Positions 52,812 to 62,115 are shown, counted from the stretch's first letter. The stretch is DNA of 64,000 bases from Arcobacter roscoffensis (GCF_024267655.1 NZ_CP100595.1:1240001-1304000); one strand, 5' to 3'. Made by a program: numbers and translations. The notes: generated by a model not told the origin, from the sequence alone.

Positions 52812-53102
52812 ATGGATGCTCTAACTTTAGTTTTAATACTTTTAATTATTTTTGCTACTTATTTAATTTACAAGCAATTTTCTCAAAAAATAGCAGTGAA
52901 ACCAAGTGCTGTAAAGAAAGATGAAATAATTGAAGAGTATAAACAAAAGTTAGAGCAAATCAAAACTAATTATAAAGATGATGAATCAAAATTAAAAATA
53001 GAGAAAATGAAGTTTATAAAACAAGTTAATACTGAGCTTTCAATGAATCTATTTTTTGATGAACATGAAGCAAAAAAGATAATACAAGATTTACTTAAAT
53101 AA
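52812..53102 (+). CDS. Small membrane-anchored coiled-coil protein
   Basis: 96 residues: membrane helix at about 4-20 (LTLVLILLIIFATYLIY), then a basic coiled coil (EEYKQKLEQIKTNYKDDES). It ends with FFDEHEAKKIIQDLLK. It starts one base after the preceding stop. Not recognised. Confidence 0.6.
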   Translation: MDALTLVLILLIIFATYLIYKQFSQKIAVKPSAVKKDEIIEEYKQKLEQIKTNYKDDESKLKIEKMKFIKQVNTELSMNLFFDEHEAKKIIQDLLK

Positions 53103-53208
53103 TCTTTGTATTATTAACAAACTGATATAATTCCACTTTTATTTTAGCATTTATGATTTATTAATCATTCTTAATTATAATTTTAAAAATCAAATTTCTA
53201 GGACTAAT

Positions 53209-53784
53209 ATGAAAAAAAACTTTTTAATTGCAGGAGCAATAACTTCGTTATTACTTTTCACAGGATGTGATACAAAAAGCTCAATCGATGAGAGTATGGT
53301 AGCAAAGCCAACAAAAGATAAAAAAGTAGGTGAGAATTTCGATTCTAAAGAATTTAAATTAACAACAGTTGATGGCAAAACAATAGAAGCAAGAACAACA
53401 CTTACAGGGATTGATTTCAAGGATTATAAAGGAAAGGTTGTGTTAGTAGATATTTTTGCTACATGGTGTCCTCCTTGTATTAAAGGGCTTCCTGATATGA
53501 ACAAGTTAAAAGAAAAGTATGATGGAAAGTTTGAGATTATTTCTGTTTTATTCCAAGATAATAAAACTATAGAAGAGATGCAAGCTTTTAAAAAAGAACA
53601 TAATATAAAATATCCTATTGCAATTGGTGATGTAAATGCAAAATTTGCTAAAGAGTTAGGAGAGGTTACAAAAGTTCCTGAATACTACCTATATGATAAA
53701 GATGGAAATTATATTAAAAAGTTTGTTGGTGAAACTGACAAATCTTTATTTGAAAGATATATAGATAAGGCTATAAACAACTAA
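53209..53784 (+). CDS. TlpA-like thioredoxin lipoprotein
   Basis: 191 residues. Lipoprotein signal with Cys20 in LFTGC. The thioredoxin domain has VVLVDIFATWCPPC, Cys87 and Cys90, and VPEYYLYDKDGN with the expected cis-Pro. It is a periplasmic membrane-attached reductase, typical for cytochrome c maturation or for reducing protein disulfides. It stands 16 bp before the aminotransferase gene. Confidence 0.88.
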   Translation: MKKNFLIAGAITSLLLFTGCDTKSSIDESMVAKPTKDKKVGENFDSKEFKLTTVDGKTIEARTTLTGIDFKDYKGKVVLVDIFATWCPPCIKGLPDMNKLKEKYDGKFEIISVLFQDNKTIEEMQAFKKEHNIKYPIAIGDVNAKFAKELGEVTKVPEYYLYDKDGNYIKKFVGETDKSLFERYIDKAINN

Positions 53785-53800
53785 ATTGGAGAGTTTTTAA

Positions 53801-54916
53801 TTGAGATATGAAAATATGAGTTCATTTATTGTGATGGACATAGTAAGGGATGCTGCTGCATTTGAAGATACAATACATTTTGAAATAGGGCAGCCAGATT
53901 TAAAACCTAGTGCAAAGGTTAAGAAAAAGCTTTTAGAAGCTGTGGAAAATGATGAGTTTTCTTATACTGAATCAAAAGGTCTTGTAGAACTAAGACAAGA
54001 AATAGTTTCAATGTATAAAAGAAATTATAATGTGAATATAGATAAGGAACAAGTTATTTTAACTCCTGGAACATCAGGAGCTTTTTTGGTTGCTTATACC
54101 TTAACATTGAAGCATAACCATGTACTGGGATTATCAGATCCTTCATATCCTTGTTATAAAAACTTTGCAAGTATGTTAGATATAAAGCCTTGTTTTATGC
54201 CTATAGACAAATCAAGTGATTATGAGTTAACAGTTGAGCATCTAAAGAATAAAAAATTGGATGCCCTTCAAATATCTTCTCCTTGTAATCCAACAGGAAA
54301 TATTTATAAAAAGAAGAATTTAAAAGAGCTTATAGAGTATTGTGAACACAATAATATAGCTTTTATTTCTGATGAGTTATATCATGGTTTAACATATGAA
54401 AAAGATGCAAACACAGCTTTAGAGTTTAGCGATAAAGCTTTTGTAATAAATGGTTTTTCAAAATACTATTGTATGCCAGGATTAAGACTTGGATGGATTA
54501 TAGTTCCAAAAGAGCTTTCTAGACAAGCTGAAATTATTGCTCAAAATATATTTATTTCAGCACCTACTTTATCGCAATATGCAGCACTTGAGGCTTTTGA
54601 TGAAGAGTATCTACAAGAAGTAAAGTCTATCTTTAAAGAAAGAAGAGATTATTTATATAATGAATTAAGTGATATTTTTGAAATAGATGCTAAGCCTGAC
54701 GGAGCTTTTTATCTTTGGGCAAATGTATCAAAATATACAGATGATAGTTTTGCTTTTGCAAAAGAGCTTCTTGACTCTATTCATATTGCTACAACTCCTG
54801 GTATTGATTTTGGAGCAAATAAAACAAATCAATACTTAAGATTTGCATACACAAGAGATATAGAACATATGAAAGAGGGAGTTCAAAGATTAAAAGAGTA
54901 CTTAAAAACTAGATAG
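53801..54916 (+). CDS. Pyridoxal-phosphate aminotransferase, class I/II
   Basis: 371 residues from a TTG start (TTGGAGAG upstream). Fold type I features: EIGQPDLKPS, TPGTSGAF, 'ISSPCNPTGNIY', SDELYHGLTY and the PLP Lys221 in NGFSKYYCMPGLRLGW. It resembles aspartate or MalY/PatB-like aminotransferases. Substrate not fixed by sequence. Its end is 2 bp from that of a converging gene. Confidence 0.85.
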   Translation: MRYENMSSFIVMDIVRDAAAFEDTIHFEIGQPDLKPSAKVKKKLLEAVENDEFSYTESKGLVELRQEIVSMYKRNYNVNIDKEQVILTPGTSGAFLVAYTLTLKHNHVLGLSDPSYPCYKNFASMLDIKPCFMPIDKSSDYELTVEHLKNKKLDALQISSPCNPTGNIYKKKNLKELIEYCEHNNIAFISDELYHGLTYEKDANTALEFSDKAFVINGFSKYYCMPGLRLGWIIVPKELSRQAEIIAQNIFISAPTLSQYAALEAFDEEYLQEVKSIFKERRDYLYNELSDIFEIDAKPDGAFYLWANVSKYTDDSFAFAKELLDSIHIATTPGIDFGANKTNQYLRFAYTRDIEHMKEGVQRLKEYLKTR

Positions 54917-54918
54917 TT

Positions 54919-55896
54919 TTAAATTATAAAATCTACTCCATTTATAAGTCCTGTCTTACCATTCTCTTTTATAAAAAAACTAGATTGTTTAAGATGGGCA
55001 AATCTATTTTCAATAGATTGATGATAATCAAAAGATGTTTTAGAATCACCTAAATAAATAGCTCCAACTCCTGCTTGAGTTAAAGAGATTAGTCTATCAT
55101 CTCCTTTATCATTTTTTTCCCAAATCACCAAATCTTTGAAAATTGAATCATTTTCATCAATCCAGTTATTACTGTCTTTATCATAAGCTTTTAAATCTTT
55201 AAAACCATCACCACTTTTAGTTCCAAATAGTTCATTTGCACTATCTATTGCTTGATTACTATTTTTATCTATTGCTAAAAAACCTGCTCCATCTCTTAGA
55301 AGAGGTATTCTTTCAACTTTTCCATCATTATTTAAATCAAAAGCAAATTTTAAAGTAGGGTTTATATTATCAAAACTATTTAAAGTATCCTTATAGTTTA
55401 TAATAAGTGGGTCTATAAATTTTTCATTTCCTAGATTTAGTTTTTCCTCATGAACTTCATAAAAGCTTTTTGAAAAAAATATTGATAGGTCTATTTCAAA
55501 CTCTTTATTTGAAGTTTTTATTACAGCTTTTGTATTAAACTCAATACTATTTTCAAGTTGATATTGTGTTTTTGTATGTAGTCTAAAGCCCCAATTTACT
55601 TCATCATTTTTAAATTTATCTTTGTTATTAGGAAAAAAGCTAGTTTGTTTATCATTATTTACTTTAGAAGTAATCTCTTCTAATATTTGTTTTTTGATTT
55701 TATCTTCATTTGAGAGTTTTGATTCATCATTTGAGGCTAGATATATACCATTTAAATCTGCAACTACTGTAGTTTTTACAGCCTTTGTTTCTCTTGCACT
55801 TTTGAGTTCATTCATCCAAGAAGCAGAGCTTACTGAGCTACTTGTAAGTGAGTTTGAAACAGTATTTATTGTAATCTCTGATGATTCTATTTTCAT
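54919..55896 (-). CDS. Calcium-binding repeat (EF-hand-like) protein of unknown function
   Basis: 325 residues with no signal peptide. The C-terminal half has EF-hand-like acidic loops: FDLNNDGKVE, IDKNSNQAIDSANELFG and YDKDSNNWIDENDSIF, followed by LVIWEKNDKGDDRLISL and GVGAIYLG. This module is common in large secreted or adhesin-type proteins; here it stands in a shorter protein. The N-terminal half is rich in Ser/Thr and Lys. Function unknown; calcium binding likely. Confidence 0.7.
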   Translation of the reverse strand: MKIESSEITINTVSNSLTSSSVSSASWMNELKSARETKAVKTTVVADLNGIYLASNDESKLSNEDKIKKQILEEITSKVNNDKQTSFFPNNKDKFKNDEVNWGFRLHTKTQYQLENSIEFNTKAVIKTSNKEFEIDLSIFFSKSFYEVHEEKLNLGNEKFIDPLIINYKDTLNSFDNINPTLKFAFDLNNDGKVERIPLLRDGAGFLAIDKNSNQAIDSANELFGTKSGDGFKDLKAYDKDSNNWIDENDSIFKDLVIWEKNDKGDDRLISLTQAGVGAIYLGDSKTSFDYHQSIENRFAHLKQSSFFIKENGKTGLINGVDFII

Positions 55897-55961
55897 AATA
55901 AAGCCTTTTTTCTTTATATAAAAATTTTATGATAGCTTTATAAAAAGGAAGCTTAAGAGTT

Positions 55962-56600
55962 TTATATAGTTTCTAGTAAGCTTTCAAGTTCATCTAGTTT
56001 GTTTATAAAGAAATCAGCCTTTGAAAAATCATGTTTTACTGTAAAGTCATTGTGTACTATAGCACATTGAATATTAGCATTAACAGCAGAGTTTAGACCT
56101 CTTTGTGAATCTTCTACCACTATAGCTTCTTCTTTTTTTGCCTTAAATTTTTTAAGACCTGCTAGGTATGGGTCAGGGTAGGGTTTAGCTCTTTTATACT
56201 CTTCAACGCAAAGACTAAATTCCATGTAATCAATAATACCTCTATTTTTATGAATAAGATCAAAGTCAACTCTTCTCGAAGTTGTAACTATTCCCATTTT
56301 ATATTTTTTTGATAGTTTTTCTAAAGTTTTTTTAACATTTGGAATTTCAATATTTTTAGTTTTCAAGAAATCTTGATAATAATCGTCTCTTTGAAATCTT
56401 TTATTATCAACTATTTTTTTTGAAAAGCCTTTTTCAAAAGCTAATTCCCAAGCTGTACCACCTCTTGCCATGATTTCTAGGTATACATCAAGTCCTAAAG
56501 TAATTCCCAGTTCTTTTAAAGCTATTCTATTAGCTTCATAGTACCACTTTTCTGTTTCTACTAATACTCCATCGTTATCAAATAGTATATATTTTTTCAT
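55962..56600 (-). CDS. HAD-superfamily phosphatase (beta-phosphoglucomutase-like)
   Basis: 212 residues with motif I FDNDGVLVETE (the second aspartate of DxD present), a helical cap with YEANRIALKELGI, motif II TTSRR and motif IV VVEDSQRGLNSA. It fits sugar-phosphate phosphatases or mutases; lack of the classical DxDGxx(T/V) with D-D spacing variation does not exclude activity. It is 3 bp downstream of the four-cysteine paralogue, so both may share a transcript. Confidence 0.8.
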   Translation of the reverse strand: MKKYILFDNDGVLVETEKWYYEANRIALKELGITLGLDVYLEIMARGGTAWELAFEKGFSKKIVDNKRFQRDDYYQDFLKTKNIEIPNVKKTLEKLSKKYKMGIVTTSRRVDFDLIHKNRGIIDYMEFSLCVEEYKRAKPYPDPYLAGLKKFKAKKEEAIVVEDSQRGLNSAVNANIQCAIVHNDFTVKHDFSKADFFINKLDELESLLETI

Positions 56601-56603
56601 ATA

Positions 56604-57020
56604 CTACTTTTTTCTCACCTTATCAAATTTGTCAAACTCTTCATCATAAAAAACACCTAATTGACAATGAGTTACTTTAATATCAGAATTTTTAATAGAT
56701 GAGCCAACTTTTTTTAGAGTTGAACCTTTCTCTTGTGCTAATTTCCAAGCAATCTCACACTGAACTTTTTTGTTGTTTGCAGAGTTTTTAGCTAATGTAT
56801 TATAAATATCATCATTCATTTGTGAGAATTTTAGTTTACCAAATACACCTAGTTCACAATTTGTAATTTTAATATTCATGTCTTTTGCAATTTGGGCCAT
56901 ATTTTTAGGTTTTATACCCATAAGTTTTGCAGCTTTAAAAGCTCTTATACACGATAATTCACCGTTTTCATTTAGATTGTTTAAAACTAACTGTTTTTGT
57001 GTAGAATCAAGTTTTATCAT
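56604..57020 (-). CDS. Four-cysteine duplicated protein, paralogue of the fdh-locus member
   Basis: 138 residues. It matches the protein at 25713-26114 along its whole length: ELSCIRAFKAAKLMG with Cys24, KITNCELGVFGKLKF with Cys55, VQCEIAWKLAQ with Cys88, and KVTHCQLGVF with Cys119. The same two-fold repeat is present. It differs by a lysine-rich tail (KFDKVRKK). It sits with a HAD phosphatase rather than with fdhD, showing that the family is not restricted to one operon. Confidence 0.75.
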   Translation of the reverse strand: MIKLDSTQKQLVLNNLNENGELSCIRAFKAAKLMGIKPKNMAQIAKDMNIKITNCELGVFGKLKFSQMNDDIYNTLAKNSANNKKVQCEIAWKLAQEKGSTLKKVGSSIKNSDIKVTHCQLGVFYDEEFDKFDKVRKK

Positions 57021-57135
57021 TATATTATTAAAAATCCTTATATTTATTAAAATTGTAATTATAGTTAAAAAATATTAATTTTGTTGTTATTTTTAATTCA
57101 AATATTATACAGTTTTATAAATTAAATCTAAGCAT

Positions 57136-57248
57136 AAAAAAAACAGAACGCCTAGGGGGTAGCGTTCTGTTATTGACTTGTATATTATTTGTAGGAGAGT
57201 CAAGTTGAAAAACTTGTGTATCAAAATTAAGTCTTTTGCTTAATTGAT
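57136..57248 (-). ncRNA. Candidate small RNA with anti-ribosome-binding-site segment
   Basis: Minus-strand reading of the 304-bp gap 57021-57324. Two overlapping TATAAT boxes (57249-57254 and 57255-57260) start a possible transcript. It can fold a 5' hairpin ATCAATTAAG.../CTTAATTTTGAT (57248-57220), a second hairpin CAAGTT-TTTC-AACTTG (57216-57201), a single-stranded stretch containing ACTCTCCT (complementary to AGGAGAGT), and a terminator AACAGAACGC / GCGTTCTGTT (57171-57142) with a C-rich loop followed by eight T. This is the usual layout of a base-pairing small RNA. It might instead be the 3' end of the kinase transcript upstream, whose stop is 150 bp away. Confidence 0.5.
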
Positions 57249-57324
57249 ATTATAATTATAGATTATGAAGATTAATATATTTTAAATAAATAGTTAACCA
57301 TGAGTAAATAAGATAAAAAATATC

Positions 57325-58953
57325 TTAATTTATTTGAATAGGTAAAATCAATTTAACCTCTAATCCTTTGTAAGGTTTGTCTTGGTAGTTGAACTCTGTA
57401 TTAGTAACTTCTATAGTACCTTTTAAGTGTCTTTTGATTAAATCATGAACTATAAATAAACTAAGACCAACTCCCGATGATTTGTCATCTTTTGTTGTAA
57501 AATATGGTTCAAAAATTTTATCTAATAAATTCTCATCAATCCCAAGAGCATTATCCTTGATTCTTACAATGCAGTTCTTGTTAGCTTCTTGTTTAACATC
57601 AATAATAATAAGCGGATTTGAAATATTTTTGTTTTCAAAGGCATCAATTGAATTGTTTATAATATTTATTAGGATGTGAATTAGTTCTGTTTCATATGTA
57701 TATAAAGAAACATCTTCAAGGTTTTGTTTTACTATTATATTTGAGCTCGCAAATTTCTTATTTAAAACTTCGTTAATTTTCTCAAAAGTTTCTTTTATTT
57801 TGAGCTCTTTTTTTTGTGTATTTTTAAGAAAATATTCTCTAAACTCATCTATTGTTTTTGATAGATTTTGAGTTGTTTTTACAACTTTATCTAAGGCTTG
57901 ATCATATAGTTTTTTATCTTCCATATAAATATCATAATCTATTTTCATAGCACTTGTAATAGTAGAGATTAAAGATAATGGCTGTCTCCAGTGATGTGCT
58001 ATATTTTCAAGCACATTACTTAATGATACTAACTTTGCTTGGTGAGTTATAAGATTTTCTTGTTTTTTTATCTCTTCTTGTCTTAAATATCTATTTACTG
58101 CAAGGGATACTAAATAAGAAAAAGAGTCAATTAACTCAAGCTCAAAACTTGTTGGTTGCTTGGGTTTTTTATAATAAATGGCAAAAGTTCCTAAAACTTC
58201 ATTGTTCTTTGAAAAGAAAGGTTGAGACCAACAAGCGTTTAGGCCAATTGGTTTTGTAAGGCTTACAAAGTCAGCCCAAAAAGGGTGTGTATTTATGTCT
58301 TCAACTATAACTCTTTGTTTTGTAAAAGCAGCAGTTCCACAAGAACCAACACCCTCTCCAATTACTAAGGTTTTAACAGCATCATTATAGTAATCTGGAA
58401 GACTTTTAGTAAAGCTTTTATTGAACATTTGTTTTTTTTCATCTAAAAGAAGAATAGAACATATCATATTATTATTTATTTTTTCAGCTTCATTGATTAT
58501 GAAAAGTAAAGTTTCTTTTAGTTTATTGTCTTTTAGAGTATATTCAAGAATTTTTTGTGTTGTAGTATGTAGAGTTTCATACTCTTTTTCTTTTGTAATA
58601 TCTTTTGAAATACCAATAATTGCTACAGCATTATTTTGTTCATCTAAAATCACATCCTTTTTAGATTCAAAGTAGATTTTACTATCATCGTTTAAAGTTA
58701 ATACTTCGCAAAAACTTTTTTCTTCTTTTTGATTTATAACGCTTTGGTCGTTTGTAGTAAATGCTTTTGCATCTTCTTCATTAAAAAGTTCATAATCTGT
58801 TTTCCCTATGACTTCTTCTTTTGTATAGTTTGTATATTTACAAAAAGAGTCATTACATAGTATATATTTACCCTCTAGGTCTTTAAAGTATACTAGATTT
58901 TCTAACAGATCAAAAGTTTTTTCTTGGTATAGATATGTTTTTAATGTATTCAT
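57325..58953 (-). CDS. PAS-GAF sensor histidine kinase (HxWRQPL type), soluble
   Basis: 542 residues without membrane helices. A PAS domain (about 12-125; NLVYFKDLEGKYILCNDSFCKYTNYTKEEV), a GAF domain (about 140-290; MICSILLLDEK, GSCGTAAFTKQRVIVEDINTHPFW) and a kinase core with His in ENIAHHWRQPLS, an N box (NIINNSIDAF) and DNALGIDE. The order and His motif are the same as in the kinase at 14599. The DxGxG motif reads DNALG with one Gly changed to Ala, while SSGVGLSL remains. No partner regulator is adjacent. Confidence 0.87.
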   Translation of the reverse strand: MNTLKTYLYQEKTFDLLENLVYFKDLEGKYILCNDSFCKYTNYTKEEVIGKTDYELFNEEDAKAFTTNDQSVINQKEEKSFCEVLTLNDDSKIYFESKKDVILDEQNNAVAIIGISKDITKEKEYETLHTTTQKILEYTLKDNKLKETLLFIINEAEKINNNMICSILLLDEKKQMFNKSFTKSLPDYYNDAVKTLVIGEGVGSCGTAAFTKQRVIVEDINTHPFWADFVSLTKPIGLNACWSQPFFSKNNEVLGTFAIYYKKPKQPTSFELELIDSFSYLVSLAVNRYLRQEEIKKQENLITHQAKLVSLSNVLENIAHHWRQPLSLISTITSAMKIDYDIYMEDKKLYDQALDKVVKTTQNLSKTIDEFREYFLKNTQKKELKIKETFEKINEVLNKKFASSNIIVKQNLEDVSLYTYETELIHILINIINNSIDAFENKNISNPLIIIDVKQEANKNCIVRIKDNALGIDENLLDKIFEPYFTTKDDKSSGVGLSLFIVHDLIKRHLKGTIEVTNTEFNYQDKPYKGLEVKLILPIQIN

Positions 58954-59010
58954 AACTATAAATATAACATATTTTAGTTATATAAGAGATATAAATATTG
59001 GAAAAAGTTA

Positions 59011-59038
59011 AAAAAAGTAGCTGTTATGCTACTTTTTT
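59011..59038 (-). terminator. Terminator of the lipid-transport operon
   Basis: AAAAAAGTAGC / GCTACTTTTTT with a 6-base loop that contains the stop codon of the RND gene. On the minus strand the 3' arm gives a T-run. It ends the mlaA-mlaC-RND unit. Confidence 0.7.
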
Positions 59039-61522
59039 AAATGGTTTAAATAGGATAATAAGTTTTGGAAGTAAAAGTAAAGCAGATGCTAAAATAGTTG
59101 CCATTACTACTACTGTTAATAGACCAAAATAAATTGTTGGAATTAGATTTGATAAAACTAAAATAGAAAAACCAACTATTACAACTAAAGATGTGTAATA
59201 CATAGCATAACCTATAGTTTCATGAGCTCTTTTCATACTATTTAAATAATTATGATCATGTTTGAACTCTTCTTTAAATCTATGAATATAGTGAATTGTA
59301 TCGTCAACTCCAATACCTATAGAAATAGCTGCAATTGTAATAGTCATAATATCTAAAGGAATGTTTAACCAACCCATAATTCCAAAAATTGCAGAAATAG
59401 GAATAATATTTGCGAGTATTGCAACTGTTGCTATTTTTATTGATCTAAATAGAATTAAAAACATTATAAATAGAATAACTACTACAAATCCTAAAGTATT
59501 GATTTGAGAATCAAATAAAGATTGAAGCATATTATTATATAAAATCATTAGATTTGATAATCTAAATGAAGTGTGTTCACTAGCAATTAGTTCTTCTAAA
59601 TCATGATTGATTTTCTTTATAAGTTCATTTCTTCTAAGCTCTGGGTTTGAATCCATAATTCTTACTGTAACTCTTGCTTCATTATTTTCAATATTAATAT
59701 ATGGATTTAAAATAATATCTTTATATTTATTTGGTAGTTCATTATAAAGTAGGGCTAGCGTTACACCATCTAAAGGCTCCCCTTCATTTAAAAGTTTCCC
59801 AAGTCTAAGTAAAGTCTCTAAAGATTGAACCTTACCAACTTCATCAAGTGATTCTAAATATGAATGAACTTTTTTAATAACTTCAAGTTTATCTGCTGTA
59901 AACCAGTATTGTTCATCATTTGCACTCTCTTGGAATTCACTTTCAAAGTCATCAAAAGCACTAAATTCATCACTAGTATCTTCTTTAATAGCCACTGCTA
60001 CTTCTTTTTTATCTTCTTTAAATTTGATGATTACATCTAAGGGAGTTGTTCCTCCTAGTTGCTCATCAATTACTTTCATTCCTTTATAAATTTCAGTATC
60101 TTTTTTAAAGTAGTTAATAAAACTATTTTCAACAATAAGTTTTGAAGCACCACTTAATGAAAATATTACTAGAAGTATACTTGCTATTATAATAGTATTT
60201 CCTCTTTTCTCAACTAATTTTGTACAAGTTGGGATAAGTGAGAAACTGTCTTGTTTTTTCTTTGCATTTTTTTCTTCTTTTCTTTTTAAGAAAATTAAAA
60301 TAATAGGAAAAACTATAAAAGCAATAATAAGAGAGATTGCAATACCTGCACTCATCATTAAACCTAAGTTTTTAACAGGCTCAATTTTTGATAAAACAAG
60401 TGAAGCAAAACCTGTTATTGTTGTAAGTATAGCAAAGAATGATGGGTTTAATTTTGATAATACAGTATTGATTACAAGTTTGTATTGACTTGCATGTTTG
60501 TATCGATTGTTAAGCTCTCTATATCTTACGATTAAGTGAAGTACTATTGATAATGTAATTATTAATTGTAAAGATATAAAGTTTGATGATATAACAGTAA
60601 CTTCTAAAGCAAATAAACCTAAAACACCAGCTGTTGATACTACAGAAAGTAAACAAATAGTAATAGGTAAAACTACCCATCTTAAGTTTTTAAAAATAAT
60701 CCAAAGAATAGTAATAAGTAAGAAAATTAGAGTTGAACCATAAATCAAAAGGTCACTTTTTACATAGCCAACAATATCATTAGCTATCATATTTACTCCA
60801 CCTAAGAAAATAGTTCCAGTATTTTCATATCTTTTTATAATATTTCTAATAGCTTGAATGTTTTGGCTATCTTCTTCTCTTACAAAATCCCTATGTTTTT
60901 TGAATTCAATTATTATTTCATCAAGCTCTTTTTTTTCTTTAGAAGTTATACTACCTTCTCTTTCAAGCTTAAGTAAAGAGTTTCTTTTTTCAAGTAATGC
61001 TCTATACTTTTCATCATCTTTTAAACTTAAAACTAAAGCTGTTGTTTTAAAATCTTTGCTAACTAAACTATTACTATAAAGCTCAGAGTTTAAGAACTCT
61101 TTTTTTACTAAGTCTTTATCATAGTTCCCATCTTCAATTGTATTTACTCCATCAACTAAGCTTGCTATAGGTTTTATAGGTGATTGAAGTAAAGGAGCAT
61201 TTATTATTGAAGTAACTTTTGTAATTGAGTCAACTTCTAAAAAGTCATTACTTATTTTTTTGATAGTATCAATACTTTCTTGTGATAATAAATCATTATT
61301 GGGAGTAAATGTTACAAGTAAAAAGTTTGGATTATGGTATCTTTTACTAACTTCTCTTACGAATTTTAAATCTTTATCGTCATCTAAAAGCAAAGTTTCA
61401 GCAGAAGCATCTATTTCAAGTTTTGTAGCGTAGTATCCCAAAGCTCCTACAGAAAGTAATAAGGCAATTATTACAGCTGTTGGAAACTTGAAAATTATAT
61501 TGTCATAGAATTTTTTAATCAT
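59024..61522 (-). CDS. RND/MMPL-family exporter of a Mla-like operon
   Basis: 832 residues with the RND layout: one N-terminal helix, a large periplasmic domain, six helices (about 225-415), a second helix and periplasmic domain, and six C-terminal helices (about 640-825). Motifs such as AISIGIGVDDTIHYIHRFKEE and GVLGLFALEVTVIS are typical of HpnN/MMPL lipid transporters. In Campylobacter, the equivalent genes form an operon with MlaA- and MlaC-like genes (Cj1371-Cj1373). It probably moves phospholipids between membranes with those partners. It lies one base after the MlaC-like gene. Confidence 0.88.
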   Translation of the reverse strand: MIKKFYDNIIFKFPTAVIIALLLSVGALGYYATKLEIDASAETLLLDDDKDLKFVREVSKRYHNPNFLLVTFTPNNDLLSQESIDTIKKISNDFLEVDSITKVTSIINAPLLQSPIKPIASLVDGVNTIEDGNYDKDLVKKEFLNSELYSNSLVSKDFKTTALVLSLKDDEKYRALLEKRNSLLKLEREGSITSKEKKELDEIIIEFKKHRDFVREEDSQNIQAIRNIIKRYENTGTIFLGGVNMIANDIVGYVKSDLLIYGSTLIFLLITILWIIFKNLRWVVLPITICLLSVVSTAGVLGLFALEVTVISSNFISLQLIITLSIVLHLIVRYRELNNRYKHASQYKLVINTVLSKLNPSFFAILTTITGFASLVLSKIEPVKNLGLMMSAGIAISLIIAFIVFPIILIFLKRKEEKNAKKKQDSFSLIPTCTKLVEKRGNTIIIASILLVIFSLSGASKLIVENSFINYFKKDTEIYKGMKVIDEQLGGTTPLDVIIKFKEDKKEVAVAIKEDTSDEFSAFDDFESEFQESANDEQYWFTADKLEVIKKVHSYLESLDEVGKVQSLETLLRLGKLLNEGEPLDGVTLALLYNELPNKYKDIILNPYINIENNEARVTVRIMDSNPELRRNELIKKINHDLEELIASEHTSFRLSNLMILYNNMLQSLFDSQINTLGFVVVILFIMFLILFRSIKIATVAILANIIPISAIFGIMGWLNIPLDIMTITIAAISIGIGVDDTIHYIHRFKEEFKHDHNYLNSMKRAHETIGYAMYYTSLVVIVGFSILVLSNLIPTIYFGLLTVVVMATILASALLLLPKLIILFKPFKKVA

Positions 61523-62110
61523 CTATTTTTTTGTATCTTTTAAAATCACAAGTAATTCATCAAAACTTTTTTCTTTTAAAAGTCCAGCAAATTGTTTTCT
61601 ATAAGTTTGAACAATACTAACTCCTAGTAAATCTACATCATAGATAAGCCATTGACTTTTCTTTTTATTGTTATAGAAATTGTAATTAATTTTATAAACT
61701 TCATCTTTTCCTACAACTTCTGTTTTTAACTGAAGTCTTGTTTTCTTATACGGAGAAAGTTCTATGATTTTCACTTTTTGGTCTGTATAAAGCTCTAATT
61801 TATCAACATAAGAGTTTTTAAGTTTAGTCTCAAAGGCTTTTATAAACTCTTCTCTTTGAGTGTCATTTATACTTAACCAAGTTTTTTTACCAAGTGAGAT
61901 TTTTCCCATAAGTTCATAATCAAAAATTTCATCTATTAAAGCAAAGATTTTATTTGCCTTATCTTTTGTTTCTAAATCTTTTTGTTTTAAAACCTCTAAG
62001 GCATTATCAACTTTAGCTGTCATTACATTTATAATTTCATCTTTTTGAAGCGCATTTGCACCAGTGATTAAAAATGTTAATAGAAGTAAAACTTTTAATA
62101 TATTTTTCAT
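61523..62110 (-). CDS. MlaC-like periplasmic phospholipid-binding protein
   Basis: 195 residues with a signal peptide (ILKVLLLLTFLITGANA). The MlaC/Ttg2D fold is shown by FDYELMGKISLGKKTWLSINDTQREEFIKAF and the YRKQFAGLLKEKSFDELL end. MlaC carries a phospholipid across the periplasm. It lies 5 bp after mlaA and is contiguous with the RND gene. Confidence 0.88.
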   Translation of the reverse strand: MKNILKVLLLLTFLITGANALQKDEIINVMTAKVDNALEVLKQKDLETKDKANKIFALIDEIFDYELMGKISLGKKTWLSINDTQREEFIKAFETKLKNSYVDKLELYTDQKVKIIELSPYKKTRLQLKTEVVGKDEVYKINYNFYNNKKKSQWLIYDVDLLGVSIVQTYRKQFAGLLKEKSFDELLVILKDTKK

Positions 62111-62115
62111 TTAAT

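Noticed and set aside
57201-57216. Plus-strand RNA with a GAAA tetraloop in the 57 kb gap
   Set aside because: CAAGTT-GAAA-AACTTG is attractive on the plus strand, but the terminator T-run and the TATAAT boxes fit the minus strand.
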